In this document: in pieces, positions 1-7,437 of the stretch
Position numbering within the stretch: the stretch's first letter is position 1
Layout of the letters: each line of letters opens with the position of its first letter
Assembly (NCBI GenBank): GCA_031267955.1
Contig: JAIRYB010000050.1
Location: forward strand, 1-22,730
Direction: 5' to 3'
Source: Spirochaetaceae bacterium
GTDB taxonomy: Bacteria; Spirochaetota; Spirochaetia; Treponematales; Breznakiellaceae
DNA length: 22,730 bases
Program-made: the position numbers and the translations under genes
The notes under the pieces: generated by a model
Databases searched by the model: none
Told to the model about the DNA's origin: nothing
Seen by the model: only the letters and a program-made list of their open reading frames with translations

Positions 1-119
1 GTTTTTCCGGCCCTCCCCTGAGCGAGACCGGCGCGAAACTGCTGGTCGCCCTGCAAGGCGACGGGGCCTCCCTGGCGGTACAGCGCCGCGCCCGCGAAGA
101 ACTTTCCGCGATGAAGTAA
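1..119 (+). CDS. C-terminal fragment of an unidentified protein (5' end outside window)
   Basis: An open frame enters from the left edge, with complete codons from position 3, and ends at TAA 117-119. It gives 38 residues ending REELSAMK. The composition (Ala, Leu, Arg, Glu rich, mostly GC-ending codons) matches the neighbouring genes, so this is probably the true end of a gene rather than chance. The fragment is too short and has no motif, so I cannot name the product. No clear terminator hairpin follows the stop codon. Confidence 0.5.
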   Translation, partial: FSGPPLSETGAKLLVALQGDGASLAVQRRAREELSAMK

Positions 120-203
120 GCCGCCCGTTTGCCTGTATAATTTTCCGCAACCGCCCGCCGTCTGTGTGTTTCCGGTGCGGGTTTATGCAGAAGTGACGGT
201 GGC

Positions 204-309
204 CAGCAACGGCAACACAGAGAAAAAGAGTGACTGACACCAAATTTAACTACGAACCCTTGCTTTGCCAACTCTGTCAGCAACGGCAACGGTGTCAGTC
301 ACCAAATTT
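204..309. repeat. Nested direct and inverted repeats in the gap upstream of the P83/100 gene
   Basis: A 13-base direct repeat, cagcaacggcaac, lies at 204-216 and 278-290. A perfect 12-base inverted repeat, gtgactgacacc at 230-241 and ggtgtcagtcac at 291-302, begins immediately after the second direct copy. Each inverted arm ends in accaaattt or runs into it (239-247 and 301-309). The inverted arms could form a stem with a loop of about 49 bases. This order suggests a small mobile or decayed palindromic element, or a duplicated regulatory site. No coding frame occupies the block. Confidence 0.6.
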
Positions 310-327
310 CCGCCTTCCTCCCTTGCC

Positions 328-356
328 TTGATTTTACCCATAGCCCGGCCTATTAT
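328..356 (+). promoter_or_regulatory. Candidate sigma70-type promoter for the P83/100 gene
   Basis: TTGATT at 328-333 and TATTAT at 351-356 are separated by 17 bases, and the start codon lies at 375. The -10 matches consensus at 5 of 6 positions and the -35 at 4 of 6. The predicted transcript start near 363 would leave a very short leader that begins at the ribosome-binding site (agagg, 364-368). That shortness is a reason for caution. Confidence 0.4.
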
Positions 357-374
357 TATATAAAGAGGCGTTTT

Positions 375-2015
375 ATGATGAATCCCCGTAGTTTGAAGGC
401 AAAACTTGCCGTATGCGCCTTAATGGCGATCCTGGCCCCGGCGCTTGTTTTTGCCCAGCCGGTTGACAGGGACGAACTTGGCGCGGCAGGCTCCGCCCCG
501 GTGGACTTTATCAATTACGACGGGCCTAACGTCCGTATAGAAACCCGCAGCCAGATATTGGGAATCGGGGCCGCGCTGGGGAGTCCCGTGGCCGCGGGAG
601 GCGCGGGGACAGCGCGCTACGGCGCGGAGAACCGCTATTTTGTGATTCACTCGGTAAGCGATCCCGAAGGCGACAGGCTCGACGCGGACATTTTCGGCCT
701 CGGGGTCGATGTGGGGGTCGATCATATACGGAATCTCAGGTTCATCATCCAGGGATATCTGGAATCCGCCTATAGTTATTCGGCCCAGGACGCCTCGCTC
801 CTTGCGGAGTACATCACCATCTACAACGCGGTTTTCCGGGGGAACTGGGACTATTTCAACGGCCGGTACAAGGCTGCGGTCATCAGGTATGTAGACCGGG
901 AAAAGGCCGGGCTTTCGGTACGTTTTGATGAATGGCCGGGCCGCACCCACATGCTCATCCCCTTGAATCTGGGGAGATCCGGCACTCTGAGCGCCATCGA
1001 CACCTCCTCCCTTACCCGGCCCGAGGTTATTGACGAGATGCGTTCCCAGGAAGACATGGGCCTTGATTCCCGCAAGGGCATGGTGGATGTCAAGGAAAGG
1101 GAAGCGGAAGAAGCCGCCGAACGTGCCGCCGCGGAAAGGCAGGCCGCGGGCGAGGCGGAAAAACAGGCGGCCCAGTCCCGCGCCGAAGCGGCCGCCGAGC
1201 GGGAAAGCATTGCCCGGGACCGGGAACAGGCCCGCGAGGACGCGGCGTCGGGCCGCGCCTCCCCTGCCGAACAGCGCCGCGGCGAGGAACAGCTTGCGGC
1301 CCGGGAAGAAGCGGCAGCCCGGAAAGAGGCCGAAGCCGACAGGCAGGAAGCGGAGGCGGCGGAACAGCGCCAGGCAGCCGAAAAAGACGAACAGCTTGCC
1401 GGGCAAAAATCGGAAGAAGCCCGCCAGGAACGCCAGGACATAGCCAGGGACCAGCAGGTACTTATAGCGCGGGAGGACGGCCGGGACCAGCCCGCCGCCC
1501 GCCCGGACAACCAGCAGAGCTTTGTCACGGTACGCATAACCTCGGGCGATTCGGCCCTTGGCCGGCTGGTACGGATAGACGCCGCAAACGCCGGCGAACT
1601 CAGTTCCGGCAACACGGACACGGTTAACGCCCGATCCCTCATCCAGGCGGGGAACCGCATAATCGCCATAGCCGGCGCGGGCCGGGGCCAGAACGCCGCC
1701 CGCCTCGTGGAGATAAACCAGGAAACCCTGGAAATAGCCCGCCAAAGCGACAGCGACATCCACCCCCAGAGCCTCATCTGGCAGAACGGCGGGGGCCTCT
1801 ACGCCATCATGATCCAGGACAACAGGAACTACCTCGCCCGGTTCAACGCGGACACCCTTGCCGTTGAATCGCGGTCCGCCATCCCGGTACACCCCTGGGG
1901 GACGCCGGTATTCCAGGGAAACACAATACTCATCCAGAGGGAGAACGGCCAGGCCGCCATACTCAGCGCGGCGGATCTGGGCGAGAAAGAGCAGGAAGGC
2001 GCGCCGCCCCGCTAG
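375..2015 (+). CDS. P83/100 family protein (spirochaete exported coiled-coil protein)
   Basis: The 546-residue product starts with a cleavable signal peptide: a basic start, a hydrophobic stretch at about residues 11-26, and a likely cut after VFA-27. An N-terminal globular domain (about 40-225) carries the motifs VDFINYDGP and YGAENRYFVIHSV, which I recognise as typical of the Borrelia P83/100 family. A long Ala/Glu/Arg/Gln-rich segment (about 238-370) should form a coiled coil. A beta-rich C-terminal domain (about 382-546) follows. The family's biochemical role is not established; export to the periplasm or cell envelope is predicted from the signal peptide. The start is ATG-ATG at 375/378 behind agagg (364-368). 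The gene converges on nifU with only 7 bases between the two stop codons and no room for a terminator. The family name is well supported; the function is unknown. Confidence 0.85.
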   Translation: MMNPRSLKAKLAVCALMAILAPALVFAQPVDRDELGAAGSAPVDFINYDGPNVRIETRSQILGIGAALGSPVAAGGAGTARYGAENRYFVIHSVSDPEGDRLDADIFGLGVDVGVDHIRNLRFIIQGYLESAYSYSAQDASLLAEYITIYNAVFRGNWDYFNGRYKAAVIRYVDREKAGLSVRFDEWPGRTHMLIPLNLGRSGTLSAIDTSSLTRPEVIDEMRSQEDMGLDSRKGMVDVKEREAEEAAERAAAERQAAGEAEKQAAQSRAEAAAERESIARDREQAREDAASGRASPAEQRRGEEQLAAREEAAARKEAEADRQEAEAAEQRQAAEKDEQLAGQKSEEARQERQDIARDQQVLIAREDGRDQPAARPDNQQSFVTVRITSGDSALGRLVRIDAANAGELSSGNTDTVNARSLIQAGNRIIAIAGAGRGQNAARLVEINQETLEIARQSDSDIHPQSLIWQNGGGLYAIMIQDNRNYLARFNADTLAVESRSAIPVHPWGTPVFQGNTILIQRENGQAAILSAADLGEKEQEGAPPR

Positions 2016-2022
2016 TTTGGGT

Positions 2023-2616
2023 CTAAGCCCCGTAAATGTGCGTCAGGCCGTGCAGATATTCCAGGGCTTTTTCCTTGCAACTCCCGCAGCCCGTGCCGAT
2101 CTTGGTCGCCTCCTGGAGCTGCTCCCAGGTACGGGCGCCGTGGTTATAGGCGTCCTCAATATCCTTGTCGGTGATCCCCATGCAGTGGCAAATCTCAACG
2201 GACGGCTCCTTGAAAAGGCCGCTTCTCCCGGTCTTGTCCAGGTAATCGTCAATCGCCGTCCGCAGCGCCTTGTCGCCCAGCACCGAGCAATGTATCTTGT
2301 AATCGGGCAGGCCGCCCAGCTTTTCAACCAGATCCTGGGGCTTGATGATGTACGCGTCCTTGATGTTCATCCCCTTGATAATCTCGCTGAGCATACTGGT
2401 AGAGGCAATGGCGCTCGCGCAGCCGTAGGTCTTCCACCGCACGTCGGTGATAATATCGTCTTTAATGATGAGGAGCATCAGCATCTGATCCCCGCACTTG
2501 ACATTCCCCGTCTGCCCCCGCGCGTTGCAGGGAAAAGAAGATTCATCGTCGAACAGCACGTTCCGGGGATGGGTAAAATGATCTTTAACCGTATCTGAAT
2601 ACAACCAGTCTGACAT
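2023..2616 (-). CDS. nifU: NifU/IscU-type Fe-S cluster scaffold with a BFD-like [2Fe-2S] domain
   Basis: The 197-residue cytoplasmic protein has two domains. The N-terminal IscU-like scaffold (about 1-128) keeps the three cluster-holding cysteines C41, C66 and C110 and the conserved Asp D43 (KCGDQM). A C-terminal BFD-type [2Fe-2S] domain (about 138-192) carries C143-x-C145 and C177-x-x-C180. Classical NifU has a third Nfu domain after these two, and it is absent here. The role inferred from the family is to assemble Fe-S clusters from sulfur supplied by the cysteine desulfurase and pass them to apo-proteins. The ATG start has aggag about 8 bases upstream. The gene lies 36 bases downstream of nifS on the same strand, so the two are almost certainly co-transcribed. 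Nothing in the window ties it to nitrogen fixation; it is probably the housekeeping assembly system. Confidence 0.93.
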   Translation of the reverse strand: MSDWLYSDTVKDHFTHPRNVLFDDESSFPCNARGQTGNVKCGDQMLMLLIIKDDIITDVRWKTYGCASAIASTSMLSEIIKGMNIKDAYIIKPQDLVEKLGGLPDYKIHCSVLGDKALRTAIDDYLDKTGRSGLFKEPSVEICHCMGITDKDIEDAYNHGARTWEQLQEATKIGTGCGSCKEKALEYLHGLTHIYGA

Positions 2617-2640
2617 AAAAGCTACTCCTAAAATCCTCCC

Positions 2641-2661
2641 GCGGGCGGCGTCTCAGCCCGC
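2641..2661 (-). other. Small GC hairpin across the nifS stop codon, before nifU
   Basis: GCGGGC at 2641-2646 pairs perfectly with GCCCGC at 2656-2661 around a 9-base loop that contains the nifS stop codon. It sits in the 36-base nifS-nifU spacer. It lacks a T-tract, so it is more likely to affect mRNA stability or translational coupling than to terminate. It could also be chance in GC-rich DNA. Confidence 0.3.
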
Positions 2662-3864
2662 CCCGGCGGGCCCTTTCGGTACTGAAGTAGACATGGCCCT
2701 GAGCCGCGCGATAATGGGCGGCAGGGTTTCCGTCACATAATCAATATCCGCCGCGCTCACCTGCCAGCCCAGGCTAAAGCGGATGGAACCGTGGGCCAGA
2801 AAAGGATCGGCCCCTATGGCAAGCAGCACGTGGGAGGGCTCAAGACTCCCCGACGCGCAGGCGGAACCAGTGGAAACCTCGATGCCCGCCAAGTCCAGGG
2901 CGAGCAGTATCGACTCCCCCTCCGCGCCGGGGAAGGAAACGTTCAAGGTATTGGGAAGCACGTCCGAGGGGTGGCCGTTGATCTGTATATCCGGCACGTT
3001 CCTGGCAAGCCCGTCCCTGAGCCGGTTCCGCAGCCCGCGCATTTCCCGGCCGTAGTCTTCCAGGCTGTCCCTTGCCAGCAGCGCCGCCTTCCCAAAACCC
3101 AGGATACCGGCGTTGTTGTAGGTTCCGGCGCGGAACCCGCCCTCCTGGTGGCCCCCGTGGATAAGCGGCAGCAGCGGCGCGCCCTTGCGCAGGTAGAGCG
3201 CGCCAATACCCTTGGGGCCGTAGATCTTGTGCGCGGACATGGTCAGATAGTCCGCCCCCAGATCAACGGCGTCTACCGGTATCTTCCCAAGCGCCTGGAC
3301 AGCGTCGGTGTGGTACCACGCGCCCGCCGCCTTTACCAGCTTCCCTATCGCTTTAATGTCCTGGATAGTGCCGATTTCGTTATTCGCCATCATTACGGAC
3401 ACCAGAAGCGTTTTTTCGTTCAGGGCGGCCTTCAGGGCGCCGGTTTCCAGCTTTCCGTACCTGTCCACCGGCAAAAAAACCACCTTGAACCCCAGGGATT
3501 TTAAAAATTCCGCGGAACTGAACACGCAGGGATGCTCGATAGCGGTAGTAATAATCTCGTTCCTGACATCGGAACGTATCCTGCCGTCTTCCCCCAGTGC
3601 AAGGTTCCGCATAGTCTGGAAAACCGTGTTGTTCGATTCCGAGCCCCCTGACGTAAAGACAATCGTGTCCGGGGAAACCCCCAGAAGCCCTCCCACCGCC
3701 CTGCGGGCCTCCTCGACACGGGCGCGCGCCAGGCGGCCGTCCGCATGCATACTGGAAGCGTTTCCGTATACCTCCAGGTCCTCGATCATCGCGGCCTTGA
3801 CCTCCGGTTTCAGGGGCGTCGTCGCGTTATAGTCCAGATATATCCTTTTCTGTTCGCCGGGCAT
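2653..3864 (-). CDS. nifS: Cysteine desulfurase, NifS/IscS family
   Basis: This PLP enzyme converts cysteine to alanine and leaves persulfide sulfur on an active-site Cys for transfer to the scaffold protein. The 403-residue product has the N-terminal motif YLDYNATTP, the PLP-contacting H111 (AIEHP) and D187 (HTDAVQ), the Schiff-base lysine K213 in SAHKIYGPKG, and the catalytic C336 in STGSACASG. Length and motif order fit the family. I chose ATG at 3864 because ggag lies about 6 bases upstream. An in-frame TTG four codons earlier (3876) would place that ribosome-binding site inside the gene. It is the first gene of the nifS-nifU pair and is divergent from the hydrogenase-like chemoreceptor across about 250 AT-rich bases that contain no other gene. 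The NifS-type SGSACASG loop next to a NifU-like partner supports the nifS name. Confidence 0.95.
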   Translation of the reverse strand: MPGEQKRIYLDYNATTPLKPEVKAAMIEDLEVYGNASSMHADGRLARARVEEARRAVGGLLGVSPDTIVFTSGGSESNNTVFQTMRNLALGEDGRIRSDVRNEIITTAIEHPCVFSSAEFLKSLGFKVVFLPVDRYGKLETGALKAALNEKTLLVSVMMANNEIGTIQDIKAIGKLVKAAGAWYHTDAVQALGKIPVDAVDLGADYLTMSAHKIYGPKGIGALYLRKGAPLLPLIHGGHQEGGFRAGTYNNAGILGFGKAALLARDSLEDYGREMRGLRNRLRDGLARNVPDIQINGHPSDVLPNTLNVSFPGAEGESILLALDLAGIEVSTGSACASGSLEPSHVLLAIGADPFLAHGSIRFSLGWQVSAADIDYVTETLPPIIARLRAMSTSVPKGPAGAG

Positions 3865-4112
3865 CGTTTTCTCCAAAAGGCAATTCTTACCTTTTCTATC
3901 ATATTACTAAATATAATAAATCCAGGGGCTTTTGCCTAGACGCTTTCATAAGAAATTTGCGGGCGTATCGATCCCTTCGGGCCGCCTATGAATCCCCGTA
4001 CTTGCCGGATAGATCACTTGCCTTATGTACTGATACAGGGTATTATCTTTTAATTATTGGTATTATTCTTTAATATTTGACGGAACTATAATGGAATTGT
4101 AGGAGGTTGGGG

Positions 4113-6194
4113 ATGAAAACAGAGGCTCTGCGTCCGATTATCAAGGTTCTGGAAGAGAATTGCGTTAACTGCCACCGCTGTATCATGGTGTGCCCGGTCA
4201 AGATGTGCAATAACGGGGCCGGAAATATCGTGGATCATCATCCCCAGCTCTGTATAGGCTGCGGGGAGTGTATAACGGCCTGTACCCACGGCGCCCGCAT
4301 CGGTATTGATGACTTTGACGCGTTCATGGGGGATCTGAAACAGGGGCAGGAAATTGTTGCCATCGTTGCCCCGGCCATAGCCGCGGCTTTTGAAAACAGT
4401 TATCTCAAGGTAAACGGGTTTCTGAAATCCCTGGGGGTCAAAGCGGTGTTTGACGTAAGTTTTGGCGCGGAACTTACGGTCAAGTCCTATCTGGACTACA
4501 TGAAAAAGAAAAAACCCCCGACCGTTATCGCCCAGCCCTGCCCCACCCTGGTTTCGTTCATTGAACTGTACCGGCCCGAGCTTATCCCCTACCTGGCGCC
4601 CGCAGACAGCCCCATGATGCATATCATGAAGATGATAAAGCGGTATTACCCCAAGTACAAGAATCACAAAATCGCCGCCATAAGCCCCTGCTTTTCCAAA
4701 AAGCGCGAATTCGACGCGGTGGGTATCGGCGACTACAATGTGGCCATTACTTCGGTCAAAAAGTACCTTGAAACTTCCGGCAAGCCCATCGATTCCTATG
4801 CGGCTGTGGATTACGACAACCCTCCGGCGGAAAGGGCCGTGCTGTTTTCCAGCCCCGGCGGCCTTATGCGGACGGTCCAGCGTTACGACAGGGAAATTAC
4901 CGGCCATACCCGGAAAATTGAAGGCTCCCCGGAGGTGTACCACTACTTCGCCTATCTTTCCGATTCCATCAAAAAGGGGTTCGCGCCGGTTTACAAACTG
5001 GTTGACTGCCTCAACTGCGGCATGGGCTGTAACGGCGGCCCGGCTTCCGGGAACAAGGGGAAACACCTTGACGATGTGGAATTTTTCGTGGAGCAGCGGA
5101 ATCAGGAGATGAGGAAAAAATACCAGCCCAATACTATCTGGAAGAAACTGTTCAGCCGGAACAAGCTTGAAAAAATACTCGATTCCTATTGGGAAGACGG
5201 GCTTTACACCCGTTCCTATACGGACAGGTCGGCCATATATAAACAAATGGTTATCTCCCCGACCCCCGAGGCGATAGAGGCCATGTTTGTCCAAATGCAC
5301 AAGAAAGAGTCCGCAGACCGCCTTAACTGCGGGGCCTGCGGGTATAAGAGCTGCGAGCAGATGGCGGTGGCCATTATTAACGGCCTGAACAAGCCGGAGA
5401 ACTGCCGGCACTATACTGAAATTGAAAAGAGCCTGCGCCTTGAAAAAGAATCCAGAGAAATGCTCAACAAGGTCTATGACCGTACCTTGACCGAGATGTA
5501 CAAAAGTATCGAAGGCCTTAAAGCCCTTTCCGGGCAGATAGGCGAAACCGCCAATTATGTTTTGGGATCTTCCGACGTGATTCAGAAGATGGTGGAGAAT
5601 ACCAGCTCCATCCATACGACTCTGGAACAGAACGCGGAAACAGTGCTGAAGCTCAACGAATCTTCGAAAGACGGGAAGAACCAGCTCCGCGAAATCGGGG
5701 GGCTTATAGCCGATGTTTCCGAACAGTCCGACGCCCTTATCGAAGCCTGCAAGGTAATCGGCGATATTGCCGAAGAAACCAGCATACTCGGGATGAACGC
5801 GGCAATAGAGGCGGCCCACGCGGGGGAGGCGGTAGGCAAGGGTTTCGCGGTAGTCGCGGGGGAAATACGGAAGCTCGCCGATAATTCCGGGCGCCAGGCC
5901 GTGGAAATAGCCGACAGCCTGAAGAAGATAAAGGGACTCATTGATACTTCCAAAGAATCTTCCGTCCGCGCCCAGGAGCAGTTTGACAGGACCGCGTCCA
6001 TGATTGACGCCGTAAAGAACGAAGAGTTAAGGATAAAAGAGTCCATGAATTCCCAGAATTCCGGGGGAACCCAGGTACTGGATTCCCTTAGCGAGATAAA
6101 CGCCCTAATCGCGAAAATCAAGGACGCTTCCGCCGGTTTGCTGGTCTCCGGTGAGGAAGTTGTCCGGAACATCAGCTCTCTCAAGGCCATGTGA
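4113..6194 (+). CDS. Soluble [FeFe]-hydrogenase-like chemoreceptor (predicted H2/redox sensor)
   Basis: The 693-residue fusion has four parts. A two-cluster ferredoxin domain carries C17/C20/C23/C27 and C47/C50/C53/C57. An [FeFe]-hydrogenase H-cluster domain (about 80-330) keeps all four ligands: C143 in QPCP (L1), C193 in SPCFSKK (L2), and C302/C306 in NCGMGC (L3). A further 4Fe-4S motif has C406, C409, C414 and C431. A methyl-accepting chemotaxis domain (about 440-693) has the CheA/CheW-binding tip near EETSILGMNAAIEAAH and GFAVVAGEIRKLAD. There is no signal peptide, no transmembrane helix and no CheR-tethering C-terminus, so it should be cytoplasmic. L1 differs from the catalytic TSC(C/S)PGW form, as in the sensory (group C) hydrogenases. 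The inferred role is to read H2 or redox state and signal to flagella. ATG 4113 is preceded by a strong AGGAGG (4101-4106). It is divergent from nifS, which may supply its clusters. Confidence 0.9.
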   Translation: MKTEALRPIIKVLEENCVNCHRCIMVCPVKMCNNGAGNIVDHHPQLCIGCGECITACTHGARIGIDDFDAFMGDLKQGQEIVAIVAPAIAAAFENSYLKVNGFLKSLGVKAVFDVSFGAELTVKSYLDYMKKKKPPTVIAQPCPTLVSFIELYRPELIPYLAPADSPMMHIMKMIKRYYPKYKNHKIAAISPCFSKKREFDAVGIGDYNVAITSVKKYLETSGKPIDSYAAVDYDNPPAERAVLFSSPGGLMRTVQRYDREITGHTRKIEGSPEVYHYFAYLSDSIKKGFAPVYKLVDCLNCGMGCNGGPASGNKGKHLDDVEFFVEQRNQEMRKKYQPNTIWKKLFSRNKLEKILDSYWEDGLYTRSYTDRSAIYKQMVISPTPEAIEAMFVQMHKKESADRLNCGACGYKSCEQMAVAIINGLNKPENCRHYTEIEKSLRLEKESREMLNKVYDRTLTEMYKSIEGLKALSGQIGETANYVLGSSDVIQKMVENTSSIHTTLEQNAETVLKLNESSKDGKNQLREIGGLIADVSEQSDALIEACKVIGDIAEETSILGMNAAIEAAHAGEAVGKGFAVVAGEIRKLADNSGRQAVEIADSLKKIKGLIDTSKESSVRAQEQFDRTASMIDAVKNEELRIKESMNSQNSGGTQVLDSLSEINALIAKIKDASAGLLVSGEEVVRNISSLKAM

Positions 6195-6333
6195 CGGGGT
6201 TTTCCGGGCGGCCGTCGCAGCAGGGACAGCGCGCTGCCGCCGCGGGCTTAACGCGGCCGCTTGTACGCCCCGCGGCTTTGTGCTAACATTATGCGGAATT
6301 TCCGCGGCGCGCCGCTTTAGTAAGGAGGCAATG

Positions 6334-7422
6334 ATGGCTTTTAATCTTAATTCATATCCGGTGGTTTACCGCGCCAGGTATTCGGCAAAGGCCGGGGCCT
6401 GGGCCGAAGAATATCTGGAAAAACCCCACAAAAAACCCCAGGAAGAAGCCGCTCTGGGCGAGGCCGAGGCGGCGGCTCTGATCGATTCCCGGAATTATTA
6501 CGCGGATATGCCCCTGGTATCCTATACAAGCCAGTACGGTTTCGGCGTGTTCGAGGGCCTGAAGGCCCTGCCCCAGAAAGACGGGGGGCTTGCCATTTTC
6601 CGGCCGGACCGGAACGCAAAGCGTTTTTACAATTCCATGAAGGGCCTTTACATGCCGCCCTTCCCGGAGGAATCCTTTCTCAAAGCCGTGACGGAGGTGG
6701 TGCGCCGGAACGCGGCCCTGGGGTTCCGCCCGGCCTATAAGGCCGAATGGGAAAAAGATTCCTTTATGAATGCCGATTCGGTTTATCTCAGGCCCTTTAC
6801 CTGTTCGGAGGGCGGTATCGGCGTTAATATTTCCGGCGAGCCCTATGTGCTTGTGGTTGCCACTACGGTAAGCTCCTATTTTTCGCCGGGAACGCCGGCG
6901 GCGCTTGTTACCGACAGGATCAGGGCTACGCCCAAGGGTACGGGCTGGATCAAAACCGCGGCCAACTATGTTAGCTCGGCCCTTGCCAAGCACGAAGCCG
7001 CCGAAGCGGGCTTTGTGGAATGCATCTTCCTCGACGCGGTTGAGAGGAAGTACATCGAGGAGGGTTCCTCCTGCAATGTGTTCTTCCGCCTCAGGTCCGG
7101 GGAACTGGTAACGCCGGAACTGGGCGACACCATACTGCCGGGTATAACCAGGGCAAGCATCATTGAACTGGCCCGCGACAAAAAGGTAAAGGTATCTGAA
7201 CGCAGGCTTTCCATAGAGGAAGTGATGTCGGAAGGGGAGGAATGTTTCCTCGCCGGGACCGCCGCCGGGGCGACGCCCATTACGGAACTTTCCTGGCAGG
7301 GCAGGCGGGCGGTCTTTAACGGCGGCAAAACCGGGGAACTTACCGCGGATATGCGGGACACTCTGAAGGGCATACAGTACGGCACCCTGCCCGATACAAA
7401 GGGCTGGATGGTAAGGATATAA
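6334..7422 (+). CDS. ilvE: Branched-chain amino acid aminotransferase
   Basis: This is a class IV PLP aminotransferase. It interconverts leucine, isoleucine and valine with their 2-oxo acids, using glutamate/2-oxoglutarate. The 362-residue product carries GVFEGLKAL (about 71-79), the PLP lysine K207 in GWIKTAANYVSS, and the phosphate/cofactor segment YIEEGSSCNVFF (240-251). GTAAGATPITEL (308-319) is the late family motif. Its length is typical of the longer bacterial/eukaryotic-type branch. ATG-ATG occurs at 6331/6334; I prefer 6334 because aaggagg (6322-6328) is then 5 bases away. A weak promoter (TTGTAC 6261-6266, 17-base spacer, TAACAT 6284-6289) is possible. The gene converges on the glycosyltransferase with 15 bases between the stops. 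No other branched-chain biosynthesis gene is nearby, so synthesis versus catabolism cannot be decided here. Confidence 0.92.
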   Translation: MAFNLNSYPVVYRARYSAKAGAWAEEYLEKPHKKPQEEAALGEAEAAALIDSRNYYADMPLVSYTSQYGFGVFEGLKALPQKDGGLAIFRPDRNAKRFYNSMKGLYMPPFPEESFLKAVTEVVRRNAALGFRPAYKAEWEKDSFMNADSVYLRPFTCSEGGIGVNISGEPYVLVVATTVSSYFSPGTPAALVTDRIRATPKGTGWIKTAANYVSSALAKHEAAEAGFVECIFLDAVERKYIEEGSSCNVFFRLRSGELVTPELGDTILPGITRASIIELARDKKVKVSERRLSIEEVMSEGEECFLAGTAAGATPITELSWQGRRAVFNGGKTGELTADMRDTLKGIQYGTLPDTKGWMVRI

Positions 7423-7437
7423 CGTTGCGTCCGGGGA

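Noticed and set aside
420..1892. Long minus-strand reading frame (490 codons) opposite the P83/100 gene
   Set aside because: It mirrors the GC-rich codon bias of the real gene, has no family motif and no ribosome-binding site. The plus-strand product has a signal peptide and recognisable domains.
4087..4092. TATAAT just before the hydrogenase-like receptor gene as its -10 box
   Set aside because: The implied transcript would start at the ribosome-binding site, and no -35 hexamer is found at a workable distance. It may be chance in AT-rich DNA.
4086..5819. 577-codon minus-strand reading frame opposite the hydrogenase-like receptor
   Set aside because: It is a shadow of the plus-strand gene, whose cysteine motifs and chemotaxis tip are intact. 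It would also overlap the real gene's ribosome-binding site.
4113..6194. Catalytic (H2-producing) [FeFe] hydrogenase
   Set aside because: The L1 motif is changed and the chain ends in a full chemotaxis signalling domain. No partner electron-transfer subunits are nearby.
6151..6333. Upstream extension of the aminotransferase frame into the end of the receptor gene
   Set aside because: It overlaps the receptor gene, has an Arg/Cys-rich composition, and a strong aaggagg at 6322-6328 sets the start at 6334.
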